Source: Acidobacteriota bacterium
Lineage (GTDB): Bacteria; Acidobacteriota; Vicinamibacteria; Vicinamibacterales; Fen-181
Direction of reading: 5' to 3'
Assembly: GCA_003170135.1 (NCBI GenBank)
Contig: PMZR01000062.1
Location: forward strand, 33,768 to 86,526
Length of the DNA: 52,759 nucleotides
The notes under the pieces are model-generated. The model was not told where the DNA came from, did not search any database, and worked only from the letters and a program-made list of their open reading frames with translations. Positions 10,801 to 18,165 of the stretch are shown piece by piece; within the stretch, counting starts at the first letter, position 1, and each line of letters opens with the position of its first letter. Made by a program: the position numbers and the translations under genes.

Positions 10801-10920
10801 CGGAAACGCGTCGATGGGAATGGTGCGGACGGCATAGGCGCCCAGGCCCACAATCACCAGGACCCCCAGGCCGACGACCAGGCGGTTCCGGAGCGAAAGT
10901 GCCATCAACCGTTCAAGCAT
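7816..10920 (-). CDS. Heavy-metal efflux RND transporter (CzcA/CusA family)
   Basis: A full-length (1034 aa) inner-membrane proton/metal antiporter subunit. It starts MLERLMALSLRNRLVVGLGVLV (first membrane helix) and contains AFPDVTNIQVEV, GMSPLEIEQFVTYPLE and two RND membrane domains. The family motif that reads DFGxxxDGAxxxxEN in CzcA is SIGMVIDATIIQVEN here. The second Asp and the Glu are kept, but the first Asp is Ser, closer to the CusA type. Metal specificity (Cu/Ag versus divalent ions) is therefore unsettled. It is the last gene of the minus-strand operon 13885-7816, 27 bp after the adaptor gene. TolC, adaptor and pump together would form a tripartite exporter across the envelope. Confidence 0.92.
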   Translation of the reverse strand: MLERLMALSLRNRLVVGLGVLVIVGLGAYAVRTIPIDAFPDVTNIQVEVVSTAAGMSPLEIEQFVTYPLENAMRGLPGLVTMRSVTKYGLSVVTLVFRDDVDVYFARQQVHERVSEVERTLPEGVETEMGPIATAMGEIYQYTLASDKIDLAADDVATLTKLRTIQDWMVTPLLKGIQGVTEVNSFGGYLQQYQILVDPDKLLKYDLTVDAVANAIRNNNSNVGGNVASFASEQHIIRGVGLIRSEDDIRKIVLKAERGTPVSIRDVGEVRIDHAIRQGASQMNGQHEVVGGIVMMLRGENSRDVVTNIDAKVREINANHVLPDGLRIVPFYERSSVVNDSTNTVLKALTEGSALVLVILAVFLWSVRGALVVIFALPLSALLTFITMRYTGLNANLMSLGGLAISIGMVIDATIIQVENVQRHLAMDPDGRSKLQTVLRAAVEVRKPSIFGELIIALTFIPIATLQGMEGKMFSPLAYTVALALLSSLLLSIFVIPTVCLVALKTVHKESPVFTLAKRLYLPLLAFALRRRFVVVAGAAAALVGAAVLVPRLGTEFVPVMDEGAFDMDVQLIPGVSLEQAMKTAGEVEERLKARFPELVTVVSRTGQTGVAIEARGVDKTGFVGALKPRREWTSAHSREELIEKMRDSLADIPGMAFTFSQPIQCRIDELVAGTKAQVILKLFGEDTNVLRRKAAEMAGILGSIRGGADLVVERLAGQPYLTVTVDRDKVARYGANTGDVLRVIELAIGGKPLSRLYQQNRAFDIALRFPEDRRESVEALGGLLVDVPGGYRVSLGQLADLKAVEGPTEISREGGQRRIGLEMNVVGRDIGGFVKEAQQRIARNVQLPPGYYLSWGGQFENQQQAMRRLMVITPVVVGLIFLLLLFTFDSVWLAGLVLVNLPFAMVGGVFALFLSGLYLSVPASVGFIVLFGVAVLNGVVLISYISDLRDEGASVTEAVRTGCEARLRPVLMTASISILSLIPMVFATGPGSEVQRPLAVVVIGGLVTSTALTLLVLPTLYQWFAPERKEVEV

Positions 10921-10947
10921 GTGCAGGTGCCTCCGACCAGGTGGCGG

Positions 10948-12165
10948 CTACTCGCCGGCCAGCGTCGACTTCAGGAGTTCCGCCTTGAGGTTGAACGCCC
11001 CGGCGACGACGACCACGTCGGAACCGTTCAGACCCTTCAACACCGCCCGTCGGGTGCCGACCCGATCGCCGGTCTCGACTGGCCGCGCCACGAACTTGTC
11101 GGGGCCCTCGCGCACGAACACCACCGCCTCGCCCCCGATCGTCTGAATCGCCTCCTGGGGCACGGTGAGCACGTCGCGCGAGCTGACGGCGTCCGGCAAC
11201 TCGCCCTGGATGTACATGTTCGGCTTGAGCAGGCGGTCGGTGTTCCCCACGATGACCCGGATTTTCACGGTGCGTGTCTTTTCGTCCACCATGTCGCCCA
11301 CGTGATCGACGCGACCGTGCCAGACGCGGTCGGGATAGATGCTGGTGGTCACGCGCACCTCGCGGCCGCGGGACACGTGCGGCAGGTCCGCCTCCCGGGC
11401 GTCGAGCAGCGCCCACAGCGTGGACAGGTCGGCCAGGGTGAGCAGCATCTTCTGCGGCTCGATGTGCTGGCCGTTCACGACATCACGCTCGACGACGTGG
11501 CCGGCCATCGGCGCGGTCAGCTGGAGGTAGGGCTCGGTCAGATCGTCCATCGCCGTGGAGCCATCGTTCGGCCGCCGCGCCTGACTCAACAACTGTTCGA
11601 CGGCGGCCTGGTCGAGACCGTAGGAGTGGAGATTCGACTCCGCGACGGCGAACTCGCTCGAGGCGTTTTCGAACTCGGCCCGGCGCCTGAGCGTCTCCTT
11701 CTGGTCGATCGCTTCCTGCTTCAGCAGGATTTCCGCCCGCTCGACCTCCCGCCGCGCGAGTTCCAGCTTGGCGCCCGCCTGCAGGTACGCCGTCTTGGCC
11801 TGTGAGAAGGCCGGGGCGTGCACGGTGACGAGGAGCTGGTTCCGGCGCACGTCGTCGCCCACCTGGGCGCCGACGAACACCACCTTGCCGTCGAGCAGCG
11901 ACGAGATCTGGGCCGTCCGCTGGGGATCGAGAGCGAGAACGCCGGGGATCGTGATCGCACCGGATACGGTGGCGCGCGTCGCCGGGGCGACGGCCACGCC
12001 CCATTTCTTCTGGACCTCCGCGGACGCGCGAACCGTGTTCCGCTCCTCGGTGGTCTTGTCGGCCGACTTCGACTCCTGGGCCTCCGGCTTCGGGCCCGCC
12101 GTGCCGGTGCACGCGGCGCAGGCGGCCAGACCCGCCAGGGCCAGGCCGATCCACTGGTTCTTCAT
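10948..12165 (-). CDS. RND periplasmic adaptor (CusB/CzcB-like lipoprotein)
   Basis: A 405-residue membrane-fusion protein. The N-terminus MKNQWIGLALAGLAACAAC is a lipoprotein signal with cysteines available for lipidation. Then come a barrel-sandwich half (LDGKVVFVGAQVGDDVRRNQLLVTV), a helical hairpin (~residues 125-215, rich in Glu/Arg/Ala), the second lipoyl half (TAPMAGHVVERDVVNGQHIEPQKMLLTLADLSTLWALLDA) and a beta-barrel domain. It bridges the RND pump at 7816-10920 and the TolC protein at 12162-13454. Its ATG overlaps the TolC stop by 4 bp (ATGA), a sign of translational coupling. No N-terminal heavy-metal-binding domain is present, unlike the adaptor at 50613. Confidence 0.92.
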   Translation of the reverse strand: MKNQWIGLALAGLAACAACTGTAGPKPEAQESKSADKTTEERNTVRASAEVQKKWGVAVAPATRATVSGAITIPGVLALDPQRTAQISSLLDGKVVFVGAQVGDDVRRNQLLVTVHAPAFSQAKTAYLQAGAKLELARREVERAEILLKQEAIDQKETLRRRAEFENASSEFAVAESNLHSYGLDQAAVEQLLSQARRPNDGSTAMDDLTEPYLQLTAPMAGHVVERDVVNGQHIEPQKMLLTLADLSTLWALLDAREADLPHVSRGREVRVTTSIYPDRVWHGRVDHVGDMVDEKTRTVKIRVIVGNTDRLLKPNMYIQGELPDAVSSRDVLTVPQEAIQTIGGEAVVFVREGPDKFVARPVETGDRVGTRRAVLKGLNGSDVVVVAGAFNLKAELLKSTLAGE

Positions 12166-13454
12166 CGCAGATCCTTTCCCTGGGCCGGCGGGGGTGTCCC
12201 CACGGCCGCCTCGTACTGAAACAGGCTGATCCGGTAGTCGAAGCGCACGCGGTTCTGGGTGCGAAGCGCTTCACGAAGCGCACGCTGGGCGTCCAGATAG
12301 TCGATGAGGGTGGCCTCGCCGCTTCGATACGACGCGAGCACGATATCGCGTGCCTCGCGCGCGCTCTTCAAGTACTCCCCCTCGACGTAGCCGAGGCGCC
12401 GGCGCGAGACATCCACGGCGTTCAGCGCTTGCTGCACCTCGAGCGAAACTTGGGTCTCCACGGCCGTCAGTCGCGCCGCGGCCTGTCGCTCCTCGGCGCC
12501 TGCCCGCGCCATCCCCGCCTCGTTGCGGTTGAACAGCGGCAGCGGCACGCCGAACGTGAAGATGAACCCGTTTGCGCCGAAGTCGCGCTTGACGCCGGCC
12601 CCGACCGACAGCGAAGGGATCCCGAGCGCCCGCTGCAGTCGGAACCCCGCCTCGGCCCGGTCCTGTTCCCGACGGGCGGCGTCCAGGTCGGGCCGGCTCG
12701 TGAACGCCCGGCCGACCGCAGAGGCCGTCGCCTCCGGTAAGGCGGTCATCGTCGCGGCGATCGAAGCCGGCAGCATGTCATCGATCGTGTCGAACGGCTG
12801 GTCGAGCGGTCGCAGGTTGAGGAGCGCCAGCAGGGCGCTGCGCGCGTTCTTCAGCGCGAGTTCCGCCGCGAACGCGTCATCGGCGAACCGGAACCGTTCC
12901 ACCTGCAGGCGGCGCAGCTCACCGCCGGAGAGTTCGCCCTGTTCGTAGCGCGCCCGGTTCAGCGCCAGCACCCGGTCAATCTCCTCCAGCGTGGCGCGGG
13001 CCACCTCGTCGTCCGACTTCGCGAGGACCGCCTGCATGTAGGCGCGGCTCACGTCGAAGCGCAACTGGCGCAGCGCGTCGCGGGAGAAGGCGCGGGCCGC
13101 CTCCGCGCCGCGTTGTGACTGTTCCGTTCGGAGCCTCCGGCGTCCACCCATCTCGAGCTCCTGCTGGATGCCGAACGCCAGCTCCTGGTTGTTGAAAAAC
13201 GACGGTCGGTTCTGCTGCGAGAGAGGGATGCCCTCGGAACTCATGATGAAGGCCGGGTTCGGCCGCTTGCTGGCGCCCAGCACGTCGGCGTCCGACGCGA
13301 CGACGTCCTGCTGCGCCACGACGATCTGCGGGTTGCGCGTTTCGGCGATTCGAAGCGCGTCTTCGAGAGAGAGCCTGGCCGGCACGTCGGGGCCCTGAGC
13401 GTACAGGGCACCGCAGGCAGCCAGCCAGAAGGTGACGAGGCAGACACTTCGCAT
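12162..13454 (-). CDS. TolC-family outer-membrane efflux protein
   Basis: A 430-residue protein from ATG 13454 (MRSVCLVTFWLAACGALYAQ, signal peptide). The frame is open further upstream, but the extra ~69 residues are Arg/Pro-rich and precede the signal peptide, so they are excluded. Two outer-membrane-factor repeats are visible: LSLEDALRIAETRNPQI with its coiled-coil helices, and the second with SRPDLDAARREQDRAEAG and a YRSGEATLIDYLDAQRALREA end. It forms the outer-membrane channel of the tripartite metal exporter encoded downstream. It is preceded by a small Cys/His-rich gene 59 bp away and overlaps the adaptor start by 4 bp. Confidence 0.92.
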   Translation of the reverse strand: MRSVCLVTFWLAACGALYAQGPDVPARLSLEDALRIAETRNPQIVVAQQDVVASDADVLGASKRPNPAFIMSSEGIPLSQQNRPSFFNNQELAFGIQQELEMGGRRRLRTEQSQRGAEAARAFSRDALRQLRFDVSRAYMQAVLAKSDDEVARATLEEIDRVLALNRARYEQGELSGGELRRLQVERFRFADDAFAAELALKNARSALLALLNLRPLDQPFDTIDDMLPASIAATMTALPEATASAVGRAFTSRPDLDAARREQDRAEAGFRLQRALGIPSLSVGAGVKRDFGANGFIFTFGVPLPLFNRNEAGMARAGAEERQAAARLTAVETQVSLEVQQALNAVDVSRRRLGYVEGEYLKSAREARDIVLASYRSGEATLIDYLDAQRALREALRTQNRVRFDYRISLFQYEAAVGTPPPAQGKDLR

Positions 13455-13513
13455 GGGTCTCTGGCAATTCCGGGGGCGAATCCGTGATTGTCCGAGAGCG
13501 GAAAGAGGCAGGC

Positions 13514-13885
13514 CTATGCCGGGAATTGCGGAGGCCGGTCGAGCGGTCGCTCGACGATGGGTGGGACGGCGGCCACGGGTGTGACAACGACTGGCGCCGA
13601 CTGGAGAAGCGCGGCCGGTAACGGCGGCGCCGCCGGCAGATACTGCCAGTGACACGAACAATGATTGACGTCGTCCCCATCGTGGGAGCGCGGGTGAGGG
13701 GTTGTGTCGCCCACCTGGGAGCGGCCGGCGCGCGCCATGGCAATGAGGTCGTGCGCGCAGGTGCCGTGCGACAGGACGTCGGCGGCCAGCCAGACGACCA
13801 GCAGCAAGGCAACGAAGCGAAGCACGCGGTGCCGCCGAGCCCTTCTCACGGCTGGGATTCTAGCAGAGCTGGTGGTCGCGGTCAC
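13514..13885 (-). CDS. Small secreted His/Cys-rich protein at head of metal-efflux operon
   Basis: About 123 residues from a GTG at 13885; a second GTG at 13825 would start nearer the hydrophobic segment (LRFVALLLVVWLAADVLS), which looks like a signal peptide or anchor. After it come a CAHD and an NHCSCHW motif, candidate metal ligands, and then a Pro/Val-rich tail ending RPPQFPA. No known family recognised. It is the first gene of the operon encoding TolC, adaptor and RND pump. An unrelated-looking Cys-rich secreted protein holds the same position before the second metal operon (48850). A periplasmic metal-binding or sensing role is only inference. Confidence 0.6.
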   Translation of the reverse strand: MTATTSSARIPAVRRARRHRVLRFVALLLVVWLAADVLSHGTCAHDLIAMARAGRSQVGDTTPHPRSHDGDDVNHCSCHWQYLPAAPPLPAALLQSAPVVVTPVAAVPPIVERPLDRPPQFPA

Positions 13886-13990
13886 GCGACCGACGCGCGA
13901 ACCTCATGCACGGGCCCGCCTCATCGCATATCATTCCTGCCACGGGCTCGTGTGCGGGGGCGGCCGCAGGCCCGGCCCCGGAGGGGTCCC

Positions 13991-16132
13991 ATGCGCAGCG
14001 CGGTTCGACGGGTGTTGATGGCCGTGGTGATCGGCGTGACGTTGTTCGGCGCGGGTCCCGGCCTGAAGGCCGGAACCTGCGGATCCGATTCCCCCCTTCA
14101 GCGCGGGACGACGCCGGGAGGCACGGACCGCATGGCGTGGTGGCGCGAGGCGCGCTTCGGCCTGTTCATCCACTGGGGGCTCTACGCGATTCCCGCCGGC
14201 GAGTGGCAGGGCCAGACGAGCCACGGCGAGTGGATCATGAACACCGCGCAGATCCCCGTCGCCCAGTACGAGAAGTTCCGCAGCCGGTTCAATCCCGCCC
14301 GCTTCGACGCGCGCGAATGGGTCCGCATGGCGAAAGACGCGGGCGTCGGTTACATCGTCATCACCACGAAGCACCACGACGGCTTCTGCCTGTTCGACTC
14401 GGCGCTCACCGACTACACCGTGATGGCCACGCCGTTCAAGCGCGACATCATGAAGGAACTGGTGACCGCCTGCCGCGAGGCGGGCATCCGCATCGGGTGG
14501 TACCACTCGATCATGGACTGGCACCATCCCGATTACCTGCCGCGCCGCGAGTGGGAAACGCGCTCCACGCAGGGCGCCAGCTTCGATCGCTACGTCCAGT
14601 ACCTCAAGGGCCAGGTGCGCGAACTGCTGACGAAGTACGGGCCCATCGACATCATGTGGTTCGACGGCCAGTGGGAGGGCACGTGGACGCACGAGCGCGG
14701 CCTCGACATGTACCGCTTCGTGCGCGGCCTGCAGCCGGACATCATCGTGAACAACCGCGTCGACAAGGGCGGCGGCGATTTCCAACTGACGCGCGACGCC
14801 AGCTTCGCCGGCGACTACGGCACCCCGGAGCAGGAAGTGCCGCCGACGGGTCTCCCGGGCGTAGGGCACCCCAGCGCGGGTGCCGCGCTGGGGACCCCGC
14901 CGGACTGGGAAACCTGCATGACGATGAACGACCACTGGGGCTACAACAGCCACGACGAGAACTGGAAATCCGGCGAACAGCTGATCCGGACGCTGGTGGA
15001 CGTCGCCTCGAAGGGCGGCAATCTCCTGCTGAACGTCGGCCCGACGGCCGAAGGACTGATCCCGCAGCCGTCCATCGATCGGCTCGCCGGCATCGGACGC
15101 TGGCTGAAGACGAACGGTGAAGCCATTTACGGGACGTCGGCCAGTCCCTTTCCCGCCTTGTCGTGGGGCCGCGCGACCGCGAAACGGATGCCGGACGAGG
15201 CCACCCGCCTCTACCTGCACGTGTTCGAATGGCCGACGAACGGCAGACTGGTGGTGGACGGGCTGCTCAGCGAGGCGACGTCGGCGTTTCTGCTGGCCGA
15301 TCCCGCACGCCGCCCGCTCGCCACGGCCCGCGACGGCGACATCCTGGCCGTCACGGTGCCCGCGGCCGCCCCGGACCCGGTGGACACGGTCGTCGTCGTG
15401 GACCTCAAGGGCAGGCCCGACGTGGCGATCGCGCCGGCGATCAGTGCGGTCGCGCCGATCTTCGTCGACACGCTCGACGTCACGATCGCGAGCTCGCAGC
15501 AAGGCGTCGAACTGCGCTATACGACCGGCGGCACCAATCCCCACGCGGACTCGCCGCTGGTGTCGGGGCCGATTCGCCTGACGGCGAGCGCCGAGGTCGC
15601 CGCCCGCGCGTTTCGCGCCGGCAAGGCCGTGAGCCCGATCGCGCGCGCCTCGTTCGCGAAGGTCATTCCGCAGCACGCCGTCGTCGTCGATCACATCGAG
15701 CCCGGCCTGCGCTACGAGTACTTCGAAGGCACGTTCGACAAGACGACGGACCTGGCAAAGCCGATCAAGCGGGGCGTGGTGCATACCTTCGACCTGGCGC
15801 CGCGCGCGCGCGCCAGCCGGTTCGGGTTCCGGTATTCGGGCTTCCTGAAGGTCCCCAAGCGCGGCGTGTACCAGTTCGCGCTGGCGTCGGATGACGGCAG
15901 CCGGTTGCTCGTGGACGGCCAGGTGCTCGTGGACAACGACGGCCTGCACAGCCTGCGCGAGAAGACGGGCCTGGTCGCGCTCGCGCCCGGCTTGCACAGC
16001 ATCCAGGTGGATTTCTTCGAGCGGGACGGCGGGTTCGATCTGAAGGTGCACTGGTCCGGTCCGGACCTGCCGCGCCAGCCGATTACCGACCGCGACCTGG
16101 CGATCGCGGCGGGGAATGTCAGGTTCAGATAG
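13991..16132 (+). CDS. Secreted GH29 alpha-L-fucosidase with chitobiase C-terminal-like and PA14 domains
   Basis: 713 residues from ATG 13991, preceded by GGAGGGG. A signal-peptide core (VLMAVVIGVTLFGAG) is followed by the GH29 catalytic barrel, which begins WWREARFGLFIHWGLYA and contains TTKHHDGFCLFDS and IMWFDGQWEG. Asp ~225 is the expected nucleophile of the retaining GH29 mechanism. MTMNDHWGYN follows, then a chitobiase/hexosaminidase C-terminal-like segment (VELRYTTGGTNP, ~residues 495-555) and a PA14 domain (~575-700, SDDGSRLLVDGQVLVDN) that may bind sugar. It would release fucose outside the cytoplasm. Two repeat elements sit in the coding sequence: a TGAA-loop hairpin encoding PGLKAGTC just after the signal peptide, and a palindrome encoding an extra loop at residues ~291-305. 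Confidence 0.93.
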   Translation: MRSAVRRVLMAVVIGVTLFGAGPGLKAGTCGSDSPLQRGTTPGGTDRMAWWREARFGLFIHWGLYAIPAGEWQGQTSHGEWIMNTAQIPVAQYEKFRSRFNPARFDAREWVRMAKDAGVGYIVITTKHHDGFCLFDSALTDYTVMATPFKRDIMKELVTACREAGIRIGWYHSIMDWHHPDYLPRREWETRSTQGASFDRYVQYLKGQVRELLTKYGPIDIMWFDGQWEGTWTHERGLDMYRFVRGLQPDIIVNNRVDKGGGDFQLTRDASFAGDYGTPEQEVPPTGLPGVGHPSAGAALGTPPDWETCMTMNDHWGYNSHDENWKSGEQLIRTLVDVASKGGNLLLNVGPTAEGLIPQPSIDRLAGIGRWLKTNGEAIYGTSASPFPALSWGRATAKRMPDEATRLYLHVFEWPTNGRLVVDGLLSEATSAFLLADPARRPLATARDGDILAVTVPAAAPDPVDTVVVVDLKGRPDVAIAPAISAVAPIFVDTLDVTIASSQQGVELRYTTGGTNPHADSPLVSGPIRLTASAEVAARAFRAGKAVSPIARASFAKVIPQHAVVVDHIEPGLRYEYFEGTFDKTTDLAKPIKRGVVHTFDLAPRARASRFGFRYSGFLKVPKRGVYQFALASDDGSRLLVDGQVLVDNDGLHSLREKTGLVALAPGLHSIQVDFFERDGGFDLKVHWSGPDLPRQPITDRDLAIAAGNVRFR
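14056..14082 (+). repeat. TGAA-loop hairpin element inside the fucosidase coding sequence
   Basis: TCCCGG-CC-TGAA-GG-CCGGAACC then TGCGG: a 6-bp stem CCGGCC/GGCCGG closing TGAA. It encodes PGLKAGTC right after the signal-peptide core. Near-identical copies lie at 36922, 37516 and 49253. Confidence 0.85.
14869..14893. repeat. Palindrome inserted in the fucosidase catalytic domain
   Basis: Perfect 11-bp arms CCCCAGCGCGG and CCGCGCTGGGG flank the trinucleotide GTG. It encodes part of a Gly/Ala/Pro stretch (GVGHPSAGAALGTPPD) between TGLPG and WETCMTMN. GH29 enzymes usually have only a short linker between those two motifs. It looks like an in-frame insertion of a palindromic repeat. Confidence 0.65.
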
Positions 16133-16157
16133 ACCGAGTTACCATGTAACGGGTGTC

Positions 16158-17378
16158 ATGACTGCCGACAAACCTTCCATCGACGACCTGCGTATCGATC
16201 GTAGCCGCCAGCCACGGACGGGGCGCGTGCTGCCGGTGCTGGCCCTCGTGGTCGTGGCCGGCGCCGGCGCCTGGGGCGCGTGGATGTGCCTGGGCGCCCG
16301 CCCGGTGACGGTGCGCGTGGCGAGCGTGGTCCAGGAGGAGGCCGGCGGCGCGAAGAGCGCGGTGCTCAACGCGTCGGGCTACGTGACCGCGCGGCGGCGC
16401 GCGACGGTCTCTTCGAAAGTCACCGGCAAGGTGATCGAGGTGCGGGTCGAAGAGGGCATGGCGGTGCGCAAGGGCCAGGTCCTGGCGCGCCTCGATGCCA
16501 GCAGCCCGACGCGCTACCTGACGCTCGCCCAGGCGGAACTGTCGGCCGCGCGCCGGGCACTCTCGGAAACCGAGGTGCGCCTGGCGCAGGCGCAGGTCAC
16601 GCTCAAGCGCACCGTGTCGCTCGTCTCGGAGAAGGTCCTCGCGCAGGCCGATCTCGACAGCGCCCAGGCCGAAGTCGATGCGCTCGAGGCGCGCCTGGCC
16701 CTGGCGCGCGAACAGGTGACGGTGTCCGAGCGGCAGATCGGCGTGCGCGAGAACGACCTCGCCGATCTCACCATCACGGCGCCGTTCTCCGGCATCGCCA
16801 TTTCCAAGGACGCGCAGCCGGGCGAGATGGTCTCGCCGGTCTCGGCTGGCGGCGGCTTCACGCGCACCGGCATCTGCACGATCGTGGACATGTCGTCGCT
16901 CGAGATCGAGGTGGACGTCAACGAGAGCTACATCAACCGCGTGACGCCGCACCAGCGCATCGAAGCGGTCCTCGATGCGTATCCCGACTGGAAGATCCCC
17001 GGCACCGTCATCACCACGATCCCGGCCGCGGATCGGCAGAAGGCCACGGTGCTGGTGCGCATCGCGTTCGACAAGCTCGATCCCCGCATCCTGCCCGACA
17101 TGGGCGTGAAGGTGGCGTTTCTCGAGAGCGGCACCCCACCCGCGACCGGCCAGGCGGCCCCCGCGGAGCGGCTCGTGCCGCGCGCCGCCGTGCGCCAGGA
17201 CGCGGGCCGCGACGTCGTGTTCGTCATGCAGGACGGACGCGTCGAACGCCGCGCCGTCCGTCTGGGCGTGTCGCGCGGTGACGCGTCCGTGGTGCTGGCG
17301 GGCCTCGAGGCGGGCGAGCAGGTCGTCGTGGAAGGACCGGCGGACCTGAAGAGCGGCGCACGGGTCGTCGTGAAGTAG
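16158..17378 (+). CDS. MacA-like periplasmic adaptor (HlyD/RND MFP family)
   Basis: 406 residues from ATG 16158 (MTADKPSIDDLRIDRS). A cytoplasmic N-terminus is followed by one membrane segment (VLPVLALVVVAGAGAWGAWMC) and a periplasmic part. The latter has lipoyl half RRRATVSSKVTGKVIEVRVEEGMAVRKGQVLARLD, a helical hairpin (~residues 110-200), second half ITAPFSGIAISKDAQPGEMV, a beta-barrel and a C-terminal membrane-proximal domain. It is the first gene of an operon with an ATPase and two permeases, so it should form a MacAB-type envelope-spanning system together with an unlinked TolC. An alternative start at 16116 would overlap the fucosidase gene and adds nothing conserved. A small inverted repeat, GTTAC-CAT-GTAAC (16138-16150), lies just upstream. 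Confidence 0.9.
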   Translation: MTADKPSIDDLRIDRSRQPRTGRVLPVLALVVVAGAGAWGAWMCLGARPVTVRVASVVQEEAGGAKSAVLNASGYVTARRRATVSSKVTGKVIEVRVEEGMAVRKGQVLARLDASSPTRYLTLAQAELSAARRALSETEVRLAQAQVTLKRTVSLVSEKVLAQADLDSAQAEVDALEARLALAREQVTVSERQIGVRENDLADLTITAPFSGIAISKDAQPGEMVSPVSAGGGFTRTGICTIVDMSSLEIEVDVNESYINRVTPHQRIEAVLDAYPDWKIPGTVITTIPAADRQKATVLVRIAFDKLDPRILPDMGVKVAFLESGTPPATGQAAPAERLVPRAAVRQDAGRDVVFVMQDGRVERRAVRLGVSRGDASVVLAGLEAGEQVVVEGPADLKSGARVVVK

Positions 17379-17466
17379 TGGATAGTGGATGGTGCGTAGT
17401 GGATAGTGGACGGTTGGCGGTTGGCAACCGGCGCTACCCGCTACCCACTACCCACTACCCACTACT
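17376..17466. repeat. Thirteen-unit heptanucleotide array with inverted arms (site A)
   Basis: The 91 bp from the adaptor stop codon divide exactly into thirteen 7-nt units without a phase slip. There are five left units (TAGTGGA four times, TGGTGCG once), three central units (CGGTTGG twice, CAACCGG) that form a hairpin tip, and five right units (CGCTACC twice, CACTACC twice, CACTACT). The right units pair with the left, so the whole can fold into a long imperfect hairpin. It ends 12 bp before the ATPase start. Confidence 0.9.
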
Positions 17467-17478
17467 TGAGAGGTCACT

Positions 17479-18165
17479 GTGAACGATCTCGTCCAAGTCA
17501 CCGATCTTCACAAGGTGTTCCGGCGCGGGTCGGAACGCATCGACGTCCTCCAGGGCACGAACCTGGCGATCCCGCAGGGCGATTTCGTCGGGCTGATGGG
17601 ACCGTCCGGGTCCGGCAAGACGACGCTGCTCAACTTGATTGGCGGCCTCGACAGGCCGACGAGCGGCTCGGTCGTCGTCGCGGGCGAGCAGATCGACAAG
17701 CTCTCGAGCGGCCAGATGGCGCGCTGGCGCGCCCGGCACATCGGGTTCGTCTTCCAGCTCTACAACCTGCTGCCGGTGCTGACCGCGGCGGGCAACGTGG
17801 AACTGCCGCTGCTCCTGACCGGTCTCGGCCGCGCCGAGCGCAAACACCACGTCGCGACCGCGCTGGCGATCGTGGGGCTGTCCGACCGCGCGAAACACTA
17901 TCCGCGGCAGTTGTCCGGCGGCCAGGAACAGCGCGTCGGCATCGCGCGCGCCATCGTCACGGACCCGACGCTGCTGCTGTGCGACGAGCCGACCGGCGAC
18001 CTCGATCGCAAGGCGGGCGACGAGATCATGGATCTGCTGGTCACGCTCAACCGGCAGCACGGCAAGACGATCATCATGGTGACCCACGACCCGCAGGTGG
18101 CGGCGCGCGCCAGTCGCGTGCTGTACCTGGACAAGGGCGTGCTGCAGCGGGAAGGCAGCGCATGA
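17479..18165 (+). CDS. ABC transporter ATPase (MacB/LolD type)
   Basis: 228 residues with all nucleotide-binding motifs: Walker A GPSGSGKTT (~residues 42-50), Q-loop FVFQLYNLLPVLTA, signature LSGGQEQRVGIARAIV, Walker B LLLCDEPTGDLD and switch His in MVTHDP. The QLYNLLPVLTAAGNVELPL stretch is characteristic of the LolD/MacB/FtsE group, which drive mechanotransmission rather than import. It follows the adaptor gene after the heptanucleotide array and overlaps the next permease by 4 bp (ATGA), so translational coupling is likely. The GTG at 17479 sits 7 nt after GAGAGG. Confidence 0.95.
   Translation: MNDLVQVTDLHKVFRRGSERIDVLQGTNLAIPQGDFVGLMGPSGSGKTTLLNLIGGLDRPTSGSVVVAGEQIDKLSSGQMARWRARHIGFVFQLYNLLPVLTAAGNVELPLLLTGLGRAERKHHVATALAIVGLSDRAKHYPRQLSGGQEQRVGIARAIVTDPTLLLCDEPTGDLDRKAGDEIMDLLVTLNRQHGKTIIMVTHDPQVAARASRVLYLDKGVLQREGSA

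Noticed and set aside
7933..11805. Long plus-strand frames opposite the RND pump and adaptor
   Set aside because: Shadow frames rich in Asp/His/Arg/Gln; the minus-strand genes are conserved over their full lengths.
13931..16051. 706-codon frame opposite the fucosidase
   Set aside because: No recognisable protein features; it is explained by the codon bias of the GH29 gene on the other strand.
17376..17466. Simple rho-independent terminator
   Set aside because: No T-run follows. The structure is far longer than a terminator, lies within an operon and has a strict 7-nt period.
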